From Glutamicibacter protophormiae (lineage in GTDB: Bacteria > Actinomycetota > Actinomycetes > Actinomycetales > Micrococcaceae): a stretch of DNA of 64,000 nt. The DNA lies in contig NZ_BMPH01000009.1 of assembly GCF_014647495.1 (NCBI RefSeq), forward strand, positions 1-64,000, written 5' to 3'. The notes beneath the pieces are model-generated. The model was not told the origin of the DNA. It did not search any database and saw only the letters and a program-made list of their open reading frames with translations. Of this stretch, positions 45,774 through 54,493 are shown one piece after another (positions within the stretch are counted from its first letter, which is position 1; every line of letters begins with the position of its first letter). Made by a program: the position numbers and the translations under genes.

Positions 45774-46244
45774 ATGATCGATTCACTGCAGGACTTCGTT
45801 GCAGTTTTCCCCGAGCCGCTGCAGTGGCTGGCCGTCGCATTGGTATCGGCCATTCCCTTTGTCGAGTCCTACTTCGGATCCGCCATCGGAGTGTTGATGG
45901 GCCTGCCTCCAGCAGTCGGAATCCTGGCGGCAGTCCTCGGCAACGGCATCTCGATGTTCTTATTCGTCAACAGCGCACATGCTGTTCGTTCCAAGGTTCG
46001 ACAGGGCAAGGAGAACGGCAAGCCGAAATACGAAAAAATCCACCGGGCATTCGACAAGTTCGGCATTGCCGGCGTCAGCCTGGTCGGCCAGACCATGCTT
46101 CCCTCGCAAATCACCTCGGCGGCTTTGGTTTCTTTCGGTGCATCAAAGCAGAAAGTGATTTTCTGGCAGGTCATTTCCATCATCTTGTGGGGTGTGATCT
46201 TCGGAACTCTGGCCGCGCTTGGCATGCCACTGCTGGCCAAATAA
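45774..46244 (+). CDS. Small multidrug export protein family membrane protein
   Basis: This 156-residue membrane protein has about four helices. It carries the Sm_multidrug_ex signature: an N-terminal AIPFVESYFGSAIGVLMGLPP (re-entrant, acidic motif) and a second-half GQTMLPSQITSAALVSFGASKQKVIFWQVISIILWG. Members are broadly described as small exporters related to DedA-like folds; the substrate is unknown. ATG 45774 has AGGAG at 45760-45764. A bidirectional terminator follows. Confidence 0.8.
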   Translation: MIDSLQDFVAVFPEPLQWLAVALVSAIPFVESYFGSAIGVLMGLPPAVGILAAVLGNGISMFLFVNSAHAVRSKVRQGKENGKPKYEKIHRAFDKFGIAGVSLVGQTMLPSQITSAALVSFGASKQKVIFWQVISIILWGVIFGTLAALGMPLLAK

Positions 46245-46275
46245 CTTGTCCCCGTCCCAAGGACGGTTCACTTCA

Positions 46276-46326
46276 AAACCGCCAGGAGCCTGCGCACCAT
46301 TGCGACGCAGGCTCCCGGCGGTTTTT
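46276..46326. terminator. Bidirectional terminator (A4...T6) between convergent genes
   Basis: A stem of about 15 bp with one mismatch (CCGCC-A-GGAGCCTGCG pairing with its partner at 46307-46322) is flanked by AAAA on the left and TTTTTT on the right, so it can work in both directions. Confidence 0.9.
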
Positions 46327-46346
46327 TGTCGACTGCCGGTCGCGGT

Positions 46347-46577
46347 CTAGTCCTGCAGCTTCTTACGGCCGAAGCTGAAATAGCTCAACGGGCCGAGGGT
46401 ATTCACGAAGCACAACCCGACCCACAAGCCCTTGCGCCCACGAATCTGTTCAGGGCTGCGTCGATAGATATCGATCTGCGCGGCGGCGAATAAGGCAATT
46501 TCGATCGTGCCCGCGACAACGACGGCGGTTTGCGCAAGGGGAGGGAGGTCGGAGAATTTCTTTTTGGTTCGTGCCAT
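46347..46577 (-). CDS. PLDc_N-domain small membrane protein
   Basis: This is a 76-residue protein with two membrane helices (PLAQTAVVVAGTIEIALFAAAQIDIY and GLWVGLCFVNTLGPLSYFSFG). The spacing and the WVGLCFVNTLGPLSYFSFGRKK end match the PLD nuclease N-terminal domain found as stand-alone small proteins in actinobacteria. Its function is unknown. It is divergent from dnaK. Confidence 0.8.
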   Translation of the reverse strand: MARTKKKFSDLPPLAQTAVVVAGTIEIALFAAAQIDIYRRSPEQIRGRKGLWVGLCFVNTLGPLSYFSFGRKKLQD

Positions 46578-46698
46578 GGTTCCACCTTTGATCTGTAGTT
46601 TTCAGCTCGCGTCCTGGCGGGTTGGGGCAGCCTGAAAAAGTTTTTGATTGATGGGAATTATTCTGCCACCCCACCCGTTGAATAAGACAGAGCGCAAA

Positions 46699-46719
46699 GT
46701 TGAGTCGAGTTCACTCAAG
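46699..46719. promoter_or_regulatory. HAIR operator 1 (HspR site) upstream of dnaK
   Basis: GTTGAGT-N7-ACTCAAG matches the HAIR consensus CTTGAGT-N7-ACTCAAG, except for the first base. It overlaps the dnaK promoter upstream region. Confidence 0.9.
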
Positions 46720-46724
46720 TTAAT

Positions 46725-46752
46725 TTGACAGTCGAAAGCGGCTGAGTAAACT
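46725..46752 (+). promoter_or_regulatory. dnaK promoter TTGACA-N16-TAAACT
   Basis: TTGACA (46725-46730) and TAAACT (46747-46752) form a near-consensus housekeeping promoter between two HAIR sites, so HspR bound at them would block RNA polymerase. Confidence 0.85.
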
Positions 46753-46771
46753 TGAGTCCGAAGCGCTCAAT
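46751..46771. promoter_or_regulatory. HAIR operator 2 (HspR site), overlapping the -10 box of dnaK
   Basis: CTTGAGT-N7-GCTCAAT matches the HAIR consensus with two changes in the right half and overlaps the -10 element. Confidence 0.8.
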
Positions 46772-46826
46772 GGGGTGAAAGCCCCAGCGTTGGAATTTTT
46801 TTCAGACAAGGCAAAGGAGAGCCATT

Positions 46827-48677
46827 ATGTCGCGTGCCGTAGGTATTGACCTTGGAACCACCAACTCCGTCGTATCCGTGCTTGAAGGCGGTGAGCCAAC
46901 CGTCATCGCTAACGCGGAAGGCAACCGCACCACCCCATCGATCGTTGCCTTCTCGAAGGGCGGCGAAGTGCTGGTCGGCGATATCGCCAAGCGCCAGGCA
47001 GTCAACAACATCGATCGCACCATCGCATCGGTCAAGCGCCACATGGGCACCGACTGGTCCATCGCCATCGATGACAAGAAGTACACCGCCCAGGAAATCT
47101 CGGCACGTACGCTGATGAAGCTGAAGAGCGACGCCGAGTCCTACCTCGGCGAGAAGGTCACCGACGCGGTGATTACCGTTCCTGCATACTTCAACGACGC
47201 CGAGCGCCAGGCCACCAAGGAGGCCGGCGAAATCGCAGGCCTGAACGTGCTGCGCATCGTCAACGAGCCAACCGCTGCCGCCTTGGCCTACGGCCTGGAG
47301 AAGGGCAACGAAGACGAGCTCATCCTGGTCTTCGACCTTGGTGGCGGTACCTTCGACGTTTCCCTGCTGGAAGTTGGCAAGGACGACGACGGCTTCTCGA
47401 CTATTCAGGTCCGCTCCACCGCTGGCGACAACCGCCTGGGCGGCGACGACTGGGATCAGCGTGTTGTCGACTGGCTGCTGGCTCAGGCCAAGGCTAAGGG
47501 CGCTGACCTGTCGAAGGACAAGATTGCCCTGCAGCGCCTCAAGGAAGCTGCCGAGCAGGCCAAGAAGGAACTGTCCTCGGCCACCAGCACGAACATCTCT
47601 CTGCAGTACCTCTCGGTCACCCCTGAAGGCCCGGTCCACCTGGACGAGCACCTGTCGCGTGCAAAGTTCCAGGACCTGACCGCGGACCTGCTGGAGCGCA
47701 CCAAGAAGCCTTTCAAGGATGTCATTGCCGAAGCCGGCGTCAAGGTCTCGGACATCGCCCACGTGATCCTCGTTGGCGGTTCGACCCGTATGCCAGCCGT
47801 TGCCGAACTGGTCAAGGACCTGGCCGGCAAGGAAGCCAATAAGGGCGTCAACCCGGACGAGGTTGTTGCCGTGGGCGCGGCCCTGCAGGCCGGCGTGCTG
47901 AAGGGCGAGCGCAAGGACGTTCTGCTGATCGACGTCACCCCACTGTCCCTGGGCATCGAGACCAAGGGCGGCGTGATGACCAAGCTGATCGAGCGCAACA
48001 CCGCGATCCCGACCAAGCGTTCGGAGACCTTCACCACCGCTGAGGACAACCAGCCTTCGGTTTCGATCCAGGTCTTCCAGGGCGAGCGCGAGTTCACCCG
48101 CGATAACAAGGCCCTGGGCACCTTCGAGCTGACCGGCATTGCTCCGGCTCCTCGCGGCATCCCGCAGGTCGAGGTTACCTTCGACATCGATGCCAACGGC
48201 ATCGTGCACGTGTCCGCCAAGGACAAGGGCACCGGAACCGAGCAGTCGATGACCATCACCGGCGGCTCCTCGCTGTCGAAGGAAGACATCGAACGCATGG
48301 TCCAGGAAGCCGAAGCCCACGCAGAAGAGGACAAGGCCCGCCGCGAGGCAGCCGAGACCCGCAACGCTGCCGAGCAGGCCGCCTACTCGGTGGACAAGCT
48401 GATCAAGGACAACGAGGACAAGCTGCCCGAGGAGGTCAAGACCGAGGTCCAGGCCGACGTCGACGCCCTGAAGGCGGCCCTGGAGAAGCAGGACAACGAC
48501 GACGAGGTCAAGGCCGCGTTCGAGAAGCTGCAGGCTTCGCAGTCCAAGCTGGGCGAGGCCATCTACGCCAACACCCAGGCCGAAGGCGCAGCTGCCGGCG
48601 AGCCGGATGCACCAAACGCTGATGAAGACATCGTCGACGCCGAGGTTATCGACGAAGACGAAGCCGACAAGAAGTAG
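46827..48677 (+). CDS. dnaK: Chaperone DnaK (Hsp70)
   Basis: This 616-residue ATP-driven folding chaperone has all Hsp70 signatures: [11 protein letters not shown] at the start, the [16 protein letters not shown] phosphate loop, [12 protein letters not shown] and the EEEVD-free actinobacterial C-terminus rich in Ala/Glu/Asp. The length is usual. AAAGGAGA precedes ATG 46827. It heads the operon dnaK-grpE-dnaJ-hspR under a HAIR-controlled promoter. Confidence 0.98.
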   Translation: MSRAVGIDLGTTNSVVSVLEGGEPTVIANAEGNRTTPSIVAFSKGGEVLVGDIAKRQAVNNIDRTIASVKRHMGTDWSIAIDDKKYTAQEISARTLMKLKSDAESYLGEKVTDAVITVPAYFNDAERQATKEAGEIAGLNVLRIVNEPTAAALAYGLEKGNEDELILVFDLGGGTFDVSLLEVGKDDDGFSTIQVRSTAGDNRLGGDDWDQRVVDWLLAQAKAKGADLSKDKIALQRLKEAAEQAKKELSSATSTNISLQYLSVTPEGPVHLDEHLSRAKFQDLTADLLERTKKPFKDVIAEAGVKVSDIAHVILVGGSTRMPAVAELVKDLAGKEANKGVNPDEVVAVGAALQAGVLKGERKDVLLIDVTPLSLGIETKGGVMTKLIERNTAIPTKRSETFTTAEDNQPSVSIQVFQGEREFTRDNKALGTFELTGIAPAPRGIPQVEVTFDIDANGIVHVSAKDKGTGTEQSMTITGGSSLSKEDIERMVQEAEAHAEEDKARREAAETRNAAEQAAYSVDKLIKDNEDKLPEEVKTEVQADVDALKAALEKQDNDDEVKAAFEKLQASQSKLGEAIYANTQAEGAAAGEPDAPNADEDIVDAEVIDEDEADKK

Positions 48678-48690
48678 GGAGTTTAGGAAT

Positions 48691-49263
48691 ATGTCCGAGG
48701 CAAAGGACCAGAACGAAAACTCCGGCCAGGAGCCGGAGAACCAGCCAGAGGCAGCTGACCAGCAGCCAACTGCTGACGCTTTGGGTCAGGCCGAGGCGAT
48801 CCTGAACGAGGCAGGCGAATCCGTGGACGCGGAGCAGGACGAGGTCAGCGAGGTCGTTACCGAGCTGCGCAACGACCTGCTGCGCCTGCAGGCCGAGTAC
48901 GTCAACTACCGCAAGCGCGTGGAACGCGACCGTGCCGTAGCGCGTGAAAACGCTGTGCAGGGCATGCTGTCCGCCCTGCTGCCGGTGCTTGACGATATCG
49001 ACGCGGCCCGCGCCCATGGCGATTTGACCGATGGTCCCTTCGCATCGATCGCCAACAAGCTGGACTCGATCCTGGCCCAGCATGGCCTGGAGCGCATCAA
49101 CGAGGCGGGGGTCGAATTCGATCCGAACGTCCACGAAGCGCTGTTGCGTCAGGCTGTGCCGGAGGTCCCGGCCGATCATGTGGGACAGGTACTGCGTACC
49201 GGCTACCGCAAGGGAAACAACATCCTGCGCGCTGCCCAGGTACTGGTCGCCACCGGCGAATAG
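48691..49263 (+). CDS. grpE: Nucleotide exchange factor GrpE
   Basis: This 190-residue cofactor releases ADP from DnaK. After a low-complexity acidic N-terminus (about 1-60) the GrpE core follows: EYVNYRKRVERDRAVARENAVQGMLSALLPVLDDIDAA, the GLERI segment and the wing end VGQVLRTGYRKGNNILRAAQVLVA. ATG 48691 is 14 bases after the dnaK stop. Confidence 0.97.
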   Translation: MSEAKDQNENSGQEPENQPEAADQQPTADALGQAEAILNEAGESVDAEQDEVSEVVTELRNDLLRLQAEYVNYRKRVERDRAVARENAVQGMLSALLPVLDDIDAARAHGDLTDGPFASIANKLDSILAQHGLERINEAGVEFDPNVHEALLRQAVPEVPADHVGQVLRTGYRKGNNILRAAQVLVATGE

Positions 49264-49281
49264 CAACTAGCTAGTACAACC

Positions 49282-49321
49282 GAAACTGCCCACTGTCGAG
49301 TATTCGCCAGTGGGCAGTTTC
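49282..49321 (+). terminator. 14-bp perfect hairpin between grpE and dnaJ
   Basis: Arms 49282-49295 and 49308-49321 are fully complementary with a 12-nt loop. The trailing T run is short (TTTC), so it may be an attenuator or an mRNA processing site that lowers dnaJ/hspR levels relative to dnaK. Confidence 0.65.
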
Positions 49322-49349
49322 GAATTGTCATAGAAAGGATGAGGACCTG

Positions 49350-50318
49350 ATGGCAAGTCAGGACTGGATAGACAAAGATTTTTACGCGATCCTCGGTGTC
49401 TCCAAGGACGCCACGGACGCGGATATCAAGAAGGCGTACCGCAAGCTGGCGCGCAAGTACCACCCTGACACCAACGCCGGTGACGCAACCGCCGAACAGA
49501 AGTTCAAGGACATCACCGAAGCCAACTCGGTCCTCTCCGACAAGGAAGAGCGCGAGCAGTACGACGCCATCCGGGCCATGGGCTCGGGAGCCCGTTTCTC
49601 GGCCGGAGGCCCGGGCGGTGCTCCGGGCGGCGGCGCGGGATTCGAGGATATCTTCTCCAACCTCTTCGGAGGCGGTGGCGGGGCGCGACAGCGCGGCGGG
49701 CAACCGGACTTCTCCGACCTGTTCGGGGGTGCCGGAGGCTTTGGCGGCTTCGGCGGCCAGAGCGCCCCGCCGCGCAAGGGCGCAGACCGCACCGCGACCA
49801 CCTCGATTTCCTTTGCCGGCTCGATCAATGGCACGAAGATCGGGTTGCGCGAGCCGAGCGGCGAGGTCATCGACGTGCGCATCCCGGCGGGTATCAAGGA
49901 CGGCCAGTCCGTGCGCGTGCGCGGACGCGGCCAGGCTGGAGCCGCGGGCAATGGGGACCTGATCGTCAAGGTTAAGGTCGCCGAACACCCGTTCTTCAAG
50001 CGCGAGGACAACAACATCCGCGTGCATGTCCCGGTGACCTTCGACGAGGCCGCACTGGGAGCCAAGATCCACGTCCCGACCCTGGACGGGGAGCAGGTCG
50101 TAGTGAAGGTTCCGGCGGGTTCGAACTCGGGCCGCACGCTGCGCCTGAAGGGCCGCGGTGTAAAGACCTCCAAGGCCACCGGCGACCTGCTGATCGTGCT
50201 CGACGTGGTCATTCCACAGAATCTCTCGGACGCCGCCAAGAAGGCGGTCGAGGATTTCGCCGCTGCGACGCAGGACGAAGATCCGCGGACGGGCTTGGCT
50301 TCGAAGGCCAAGCTCTAG
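49350..50318 (+). CDS. dnaJ: DnaJ-type co-chaperone lacking the zinc-finger domain
   Basis: This 322-residue J protein stimulates DnaK ATP hydrolysis. The J domain (about 8-73) has the HPD motif (KYHPDTN). A Gly/Phe-rich linker (about 80-140, with repeated GGFGG) follows. C-terminal domains I and II are present (GLREPSGEVIDVRIPAGIKDGQSVRVRGRGQ; RTLRLKGRG). No CXXCXGXG repeats are seen, so it is a CbpA-like class B protein, even though it sits in the canonical dnaK operon, where many actinobacteria encode a zinc-finger DnaJ1. Confidence 0.95.
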   Translation: MASQDWIDKDFYAILGVSKDATDADIKKAYRKLARKYHPDTNAGDATAEQKFKDITEANSVLSDKEEREQYDAIRAMGSGARFSAGGPGGAPGGGAGFEDIFSNLFGGGGGARQRGGQPDFSDLFGGAGGFGGFGGQSAPPRKGADRTATTSISFAGSINGTKIGLREPSGEVIDVRIPAGIKDGQSVRVRGRGQAGAAGNGDLIVKVKVAEHPFFKREDNNIRVHVPVTFDEAALGAKIHVPTLDGEQVVVKVPAGSNSGRTLRLKGRGVKTSKATGDLLIVLDVVIPQNLSDAAKKAVEDFAAATQDEDPRTGLASKAKL

Positions 50319-50337
50319 GATCGGCCACGCCGATCAC

Positions 50338-50384
50338 CCATCGCCGGTGCAGGAGGGATCACCACCCTCCGGCACCGGCGATGG
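50338..50384 (+). terminator. Hairpin between dnaJ and hspR
   Basis: A 13-bp stem (50338-50350 with 50372-50384) encloses an inner GAGGG/CCCTC hairpin. No U run follows, so readthrough into hspR is likely; it may stabilise or process the mRNA. Confidence 0.5.
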
Positions 50385-50424
50385 ACTCAAGATACAGCTA
50401 AGGCAGAAAGGTGGTTGAAAAACC

Positions 50425-50853
50425 GTGAACGGTGAGTACCTGCGACCTGTCTTCGTCATTTCGGTTGCCGCACAGCTTGCCGACATGCATCCGCAGACCC
50501 TGCGCCAGTATGACCGCATCGGTCTGGTCTCGCCCAGCCGGCAGTCGGGCAAGCAACGCCGCTATTCCCAGCACGACGTGTCGCTGCTGCGCCAGGTCCA
50601 GGCGCTGAGCAAGAACGGCGTATCGCTGGAAGGCATCAAGCGGATCCTTGAGTTGGAAGACCAGGTAGCAAGCTTGAAGGGCCAAGTGAACCAGCTGCGC
50701 GCCGAACTGGACTACGTGCGCCAAGGCCAATCGCGCATCTTCGCCGCTGGCACCGTCGCAGGCGACGTGGTGTCGCTGGCCCGCGGCATGCGCCCGTCGC
50801 GGCCCGAACCCACGGTGACGCTGTTCCCGGTGCGCCGCGCCATCGGCAGGTAG
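50425..50853 (+). CDS. hspR: Heat-shock repressor HspR (MerR-like)
   Basis: This 142-residue MerR-type regulator has the winged-helix pattern VISVAAQLADMHPQTLRQYDRIGLVSPSRQSGKQRRYSQHDVSLLRQVQALSKNGVSLEGIKRIL (in sections below twenty residues: HPQTLRQYDRIGLVSP and RRYSQHDVSLLRQVQ). It ends a dnaK-grpE-dnaJ-hspR operon, as in Streptomyces and Mycobacterium, where HspR-DnaK binds HAIR operators and represses the operon. HAIR sites lie before dnaK and before clpB in this window, so it probably controls both. It starts at GTG 50425. Confidence 0.96.
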   Translation: MNGEYLRPVFVISVAAQLADMHPQTLRQYDRIGLVSPSRQSGKQRRYSQHDVSLLRQVQALSKNGVSLEGIKRILELEDQVASLKGQVNQLRAELDYVRQGQSRIFAAGTVAGDVVSLARGMRPSRPEPTVTLFPVRRAIGR

Positions 50854-50959
50854 AATTCCACGCCTGCACGCGAAAGTTGCGTTGACGCGGATACCCGTTT
50901 CAACGACACGCCTTACTTGCAGTGCAAGTTCAGATTATTTTATGCTCGTCATAATCGTT

Positions 50960-51003
50960 CAGCCCGCACGGATGAAACATCCGGAGTGGGCTGGATTTCT
51001 TTT
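50960..51003 (+). terminator. Terminator of the dnaK operon
   Basis: A hairpin (CAGCCC...GGGCTG with inner CGGATG/CATCCG) is followed by a T-rich run ending TTTT. A second small palindrome, ACTTGC-AGT-GCAAGT, lies at 50915-50929. Confidence 0.85.
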
Positions 51004-51092
51004 GTCAGCTTTTGGCGCCGGCCATGGTGAAGCCCTTTAGCAGGACAAGCGACTGGTGGGTTTCTTTGGATGGAATCTGGGCAGGATTGTAG

Positions 51093-51722
51093 TTAGATTC
51101 GGCCATGGCGGCGTAGCCGGGCCTCCAGCTGTGTGCGCACCGCCGGCCACTCGTGGGGCAGGATCGAGAAGACCACGGTGTCGCGCAGGGTGCCGGTCAC
51201 CGGATCGTACTTGTGGTTGCGCAGCACGCCGTCCTGCCTGGCGCCCAGCCTCGCAATGGCCGCGCGCGAGGCCTCATTGTGCCAATGCGTGCAGAAGGCC
51301 ACCGAGTAGCAGCCGAGTTCTTCGAAGGCCCTGCGCAGCAGCAGGAATTTCGCCGCCGGGTTGATGCCGGTGCCCTGCGCCGCAACGGCCAGGAACGTTG
51401 ATCCGATCTCCACCCGGCGATTCGCGGCATCGATGTTCAGGTAGGTGGTGGCGCCGACGGCTTTGTCGGTGGAGGTATCGATGATGGCGAAGGGAGCCAT
51501 GGTTCCGGCCGCCTGGGAGGCCAGCCGCTGGGCGATATTGGCATTCATTTGTTGAGCCGATGGGGTCGTGGCGAACCATGCCTCGTCCAAACGCCCTGCG
51601 GCCACTGCCTCGGCCAAGTCCGGCGCGTGCGACGGCGCGAGCTGCTCCAGCCTGACTCCCGCGTACTCCATGGTGGGTGCGAGGGCGAACTCGGCGGCGG
51701 GGATTAATGACGAATGGCTCAT
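51093..51722 (-). CDS. GNAT acetyltransferase (RimJ/RimL type)
   Basis: This 209-residue enzyme has the GNAT fold: acetyl-CoA-binding segment VAAQGTGINPAAKFLLLRRAFEELG, the STYLN-like beta 4 (GATTYLNIDAANRRVEIGSTFL) and the terminal HNEASRAAIARLGARQDGVLRNHKYDP. It acetylates an unknown substrate, possibly a protein N-terminus or an antibiotic. ATG 51722 lacks a good ribosome binding site, but TAAACT lies ten bases upstream, which suggests a leaderless mRNA. It is separate from trmB by 56 bases. Confidence 0.88.
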   Translation of the reverse strand: MSHSSLIPAAEFALAPTMEYAGVRLEQLAPSHAPDLAEAVAAGRLDEAWFATTPSAQQMNANIAQRLASQAAGTMAPFAIIDTSTDKAVGATTYLNIDAANRRVEIGSTFLAVAAQGTGINPAAKFLLLRRAFEELGCYSVAFCTHWHNEASRAAIARLGARQDGVLRNHKYDPVTGTLRDTVVFSILPHEWPAVRTQLEARLRRHGRI

Positions 51723-51778
51723 GACCACCAGTTTAGGTTGGTCATGAGCCATTGCCGGACTTTGTTTCCGGTCGTGTA

Positions 51779-52636
51779 CTAGCCGACGCGGGTGTAGGCC
51801 AAATCGAAGATCAAGCGTCCTGCCTTCAGCGCCTTGCCTTCGAAACTGGTCAGGATGCGGCGTTCGAAGCGAGGAGCCCAACCGCCGAGCTCGTCGGTGA
51901 AGTCGGGTTCCTTCTCGAAGCCTTCCATGCCCTCGCGGCGGACCTTGGTGAGGTTGCTGTCCTCGCCGGCCAGGTTGCCGGGGAACTGGTTCTCGAAGTC
52001 CGGATGGGCGCTGAGCACGTCGCGCATCTGCTCGGCGTAGTTGGACCAGTCGGTGGCCAGGCGCAGGGTTCCACCGGGCTTGAGCACCCGCGACACCTTG
52101 TCCAGGAATGAGGCCTTGATCAGGCGGCGCTTGTGGTGGCGCGGCTTGTGCCAGGGGTCGGAGAAGAAGATCCAGATTTCGTCGGCGCTGTTCTCTTCGA
52201 GCATCACATCCAGCACCTCGGGGGCGTTGGCCTGGACGGCGCGGACGTTCTCGATGCCGAAGGACTCGACCTTGAGCATCAACTGGGCCAGTCCCGGGCG
52301 ATAGACCTCTACCGCGAGGTAGTTGCGCTCGGGATCATCCTTGGCGGCATTGGCGATGCATTCGCCCAGTCCGGTGCCGATCTCCACGATCAACGGGGCC
52401 ACGCGGCCGAATGCCTGGTCCGGGTCGAGGGTGAAGTCGTCGGCGACAGAAGTATCGGCGATCTTGCGGGGAGGCTCGATGACGTACTGCTCGGCGTTGC
52501 GCTCCCAGGCGCTGGCACGGCGGCCCTGCAACCGGTTGCCGCGACGGACAAATGAGACCGGCTCGGCCCGGAAAAGTGCTGGGTCTTTGGGAGTCGTGGC
52601 CGAGGCCTGACGCTGTTCTTCGCTCGAATCGCTCAT
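51779..52636 (-). CDS. trmB: tRNA (guanine-N7-)-methyltransferase
   Basis: This 285-residue SAM-dependent enzyme forms m7G46 in tRNA. It has a SAM motif VEIGTGLGECIANAAKD, the motif YLAVEVYRPGLAQ, FFSDPWHKPRHHKRRLI and the LRLATDWSNYAEQM segment, typical of TrmB. The N-terminal extension of about 55 residues is longer than in Bacillus. ATG 52636 is chosen because AGGATT is then spaced well; ATG 52642 is a near alternative. Confidence 0.94.
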   Translation of the reverse strand: MSDSSEEQRQASATTPKDPALFRAEPVSFVRRGNRLQGRRASAWERNAEQYVIEPPRKIADTSVADDFTLDPDQAFGRVAPLIVEIGTGLGECIANAAKDDPERNYLAVEVYRPGLAQLMLKVESFGIENVRAVQANAPEVLDVMLEENSADEIWIFFSDPWHKPRHHKRRLIKASFLDKVSRVLKPGGTLRLATDWSNYAEQMRDVLSAHPDFENQFPGNLAGEDSNLTKVRREGMEGFEKEPDFTDELGGWAPRFERRILTSFEGKALKAGRLIFDLAYTRVG

Positions 52637-52766
52637 GATCATTAATCCTAGCCGAGCTGTACGCCTCGAATCTTCCTCGGCTGATAGGGGATTTGCCACG
52701 ATGTCAGGGGAAAATCCGGGCTGTCACCCATAGCGCCCCGGGGCGGGGATGGGGAAGACTGGACCC

Positions 52767-53177
52767 ATGACTGATCTACTGCGGGGAATCCTGAATATTA
52801 TCTGGCTGCTCTTCGGCGGCCTGTGGCTGGCCCTGGGATATGTCCTGGCCGGCATCATCTGCTGCCTGCTGATCGTGACAATTCCGTTTGGCATTGCTTC
52901 ATTCCGCATCGCCGGCTACGCGCTGTGGCCCTTCGGCCGTACCGTGGTTGACCGCGGGGCCGTTGGCGCTTTTTCCACCCTCGGCAATGTCATCTGGTTG
53001 GTCTTCGCCGGTATCTGGATCGCCATCGGCCATGTGATCACGGCTATTCCGATGTTCGTATCGATCATCGGCATCCCGCTGGGCATCGCGAACCTGAAGA
53101 TGATTCCGGTATCCCTGATGCCGCTGGGCAAGGTTGTTGTGCCATCGGACTACTACATCGGGAGCATGCGCCGCTAG
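52767..53177 (+). CDS. yccF: YccF-domain membrane protein
   Basis: This 136-residue protein has two tandem YccF (DUF307) repeats of about 60 residues each (NIIWLLFGGLWLALGYVLAG and NVIWLVFAGIWIAIGHVITA), giving about four helices. The function is unknown. ATG 52767 has GGGAAGA upstream. Its stop codon lies inside the 12-bp target duplication of the IS4-type element, so the reading frame is intact but it is separated from its own terminator (57629-57676) by 4.4 kb of inserted DNA. Confidence 0.88.
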   Translation: MTDLLRGILNIIWLLFGGLWLALGYVLAGIICCLLIVTIPFGIASFRIAGYALWPFGRTVVDRGAVGAFSTLGNVIWLVFAGIWIAIGHVITAIPMFVSIIGIPLGIANLKMIPVSLMPLGKVVVPSDYYIGSMRR

Positions 53178-53181
53178 ACCC

Positions 53182-53390
53182 AATGCCGGTAAGTTAAGGT
53201 CCCAGCGCCCCAGTCAAGCCCGACCCGCCCACCTCGGCGCCCTGACCGAACACATCAGCCCAGACCTTCTGGACTCGGCCCTTCAAGCCACCGGAACCAC
53301 CCAACGCCGCGTCAGGCTCCTGCCAGCGCGCACGATGATCTACTTCATCCGGGCCCTGATCCTCTACCCGCACGCCAGTTACACCGACGT
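53182..53390 (+). pseudogene. IS4-family transposase, N-terminal fragment (copy 1)
   Basis: The left IR is followed by a frame reading LGALTEHISPDLLDSALQATG, QRRVRLLPARTMIYFIRAL and ILYPHASYTDV, which is the typical IS4 N-terminal domain. It is cut after about 65 codons at 53390, where sequence changes abruptly to an IS3-like frame. Positions 53257-53390 are repeated in the right-hand copy at 56292-56425 with four mismatches. Confidence 0.85.
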
Positions 53391-53397
53391 CGGCTGA

Positions 53398-53856
53398 GAA
53401 ACCTCCACGGTCAAGGACACCGAGTTCGTGGAGCAGTGCCTGAAAATGGCACTCTGGCGCCGAAAACACACGAATAGGCCGGTGGGCAAGGGGCTTCTGC
53501 ACCATAGCGATGCGGGATCGCAGTACACCTCGATCCGATACACAGACACCCTGGAAATCGAAGGGCTCATTCCTTCGACCGGCAGCGTCGGCGACGCGTA
53601 CGATCATGCCGCCGCCGAAACCGTGATGGGCTTGTTCAAGAATGAAGCGGTGGCCAAGGATTCACCGTTCCGCAACGGAGCATTGAAGACCGAATCCGAC
53701 GTCGTTGATGTCGTTTTTGAATGGGTCCACTGGTACAACAATGATCGCTTGCATTCCTCTTTGGATCACCAGACTCCGGAGGAATTTGAGCAGACATACT
53801 ATGATGAAATTTCCGGCTCGTTGCCCGACGCTGCCGCCCACAAGACGGCGACATGA
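53398..53856 (+). pseudogene. IS3-family transposase (OrfB), C-terminal part, 5' truncated (tail A)
   Basis: The frame holds the second and third parts of the DDE domain: HHSDAGSQYTSIRY (second Asp), AETVMGLFKNE (Glu) and DHQTPEEFEQTYYDEISG near the end. The first Asp and the N-terminal HTH are missing, because the sequence begins at the junction with IS4 copy 1. After the stop, the IS3-type end TTTCCGGGACAGTTCA is present at 53858-53873. Confidence 0.85.
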
Positions 53857-53875
53857 TTTCCGGGACAGTTCAGGC

Positions 53876-54493
53876 ATGCTGATGGAGGAAAAAGATGGAA
53901 CTGATCAAGTGATCGTGACTCCAACAGATCCACGAGAATTGCTGAAGAGCTGGGAAGCCGCAAAGTTGCCGTCGGTGACTCCAATACAGGTGCGCGCACT
54001 CCTTGAAGACAACTATAAGGCCTACGGAATTCCCGTTCGGTTGATGGAACCTGATGGATTCGAATTCGATGAGGAAGTGCGGGAAGATCTGATTGATGCG
54101 TTGTTTACCATCACCAATCCCGCGGTTCTCCTGGAACTAAGAAATGGGCGGCCGGTCGCTGTCGATGAAGATTCCGTTGAAGACGCCGAGTTCTACTGGC
54201 AAGAGCTTTTCGAGGGCGACATGCTGGAACTCCCATATAGGGTTCTTTCTGCCCAGCATGCCTTGGGACAACGAGTCTCGGTGTTGCTTGAGCGCGAAGG
54301 AAGATTCATCACCGGCTTCAAGGTCTATGGGGTGGCAGGAGACAAGCTCAATCGGTACCTCACCGCGGTCATTGGCTTTCCGTCGCGCCGTGAGCAAGAT
54401 CCGGAGGATGGGCCCTTCATGCGTGCGGGAGACCTGACAGACCCTGTGTTTGTGGACTACCTCGAAGCAACAGCTGAATGCGGGCTCATTTAG
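53876..54493 (+). CDS. Cargo gene between two IS3 ends, unknown function
   Basis: This is an acidic protein of about 205 residues with no family I recognise. Sections: SWEAAKLPSVTPIQVRALLED, FDEEVREDLIDALFTITNP, VLLELRNGRPVAVDED and VYGVAGDKLNRYLTAVIGF. No signal peptide or membrane segment is obvious. GC content looks clearly lower than the surrounding core genes, which suggests acquisition. ATG 53876 is the first available start after the IS3 end, but no ribosome binding site is near it; GGAGG at 53884-53888 would fit no in-frame ATG, so the 5' end may be truncated by the IS. It is flanked by inverted IS3 ends. Confidence 0.6.
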   Translation: MLMEEKDGTDQVIVTPTDPRELLKSWEAAKLPSVTPIQVRALLEDNYKAYGIPVRLMEPDGFEFDEEVREDLIDALFTITNPAVLLELRNGRPVAVDEDSVEDAEFYWQELFEGDMLELPYRVLSAQHALGQRVSVLLEREGRFITGFKVYGVAGDKLNRYLTAVIGFPSRREQDPEDGPFMRAGDLTDPVFVDYLEATAECGLI

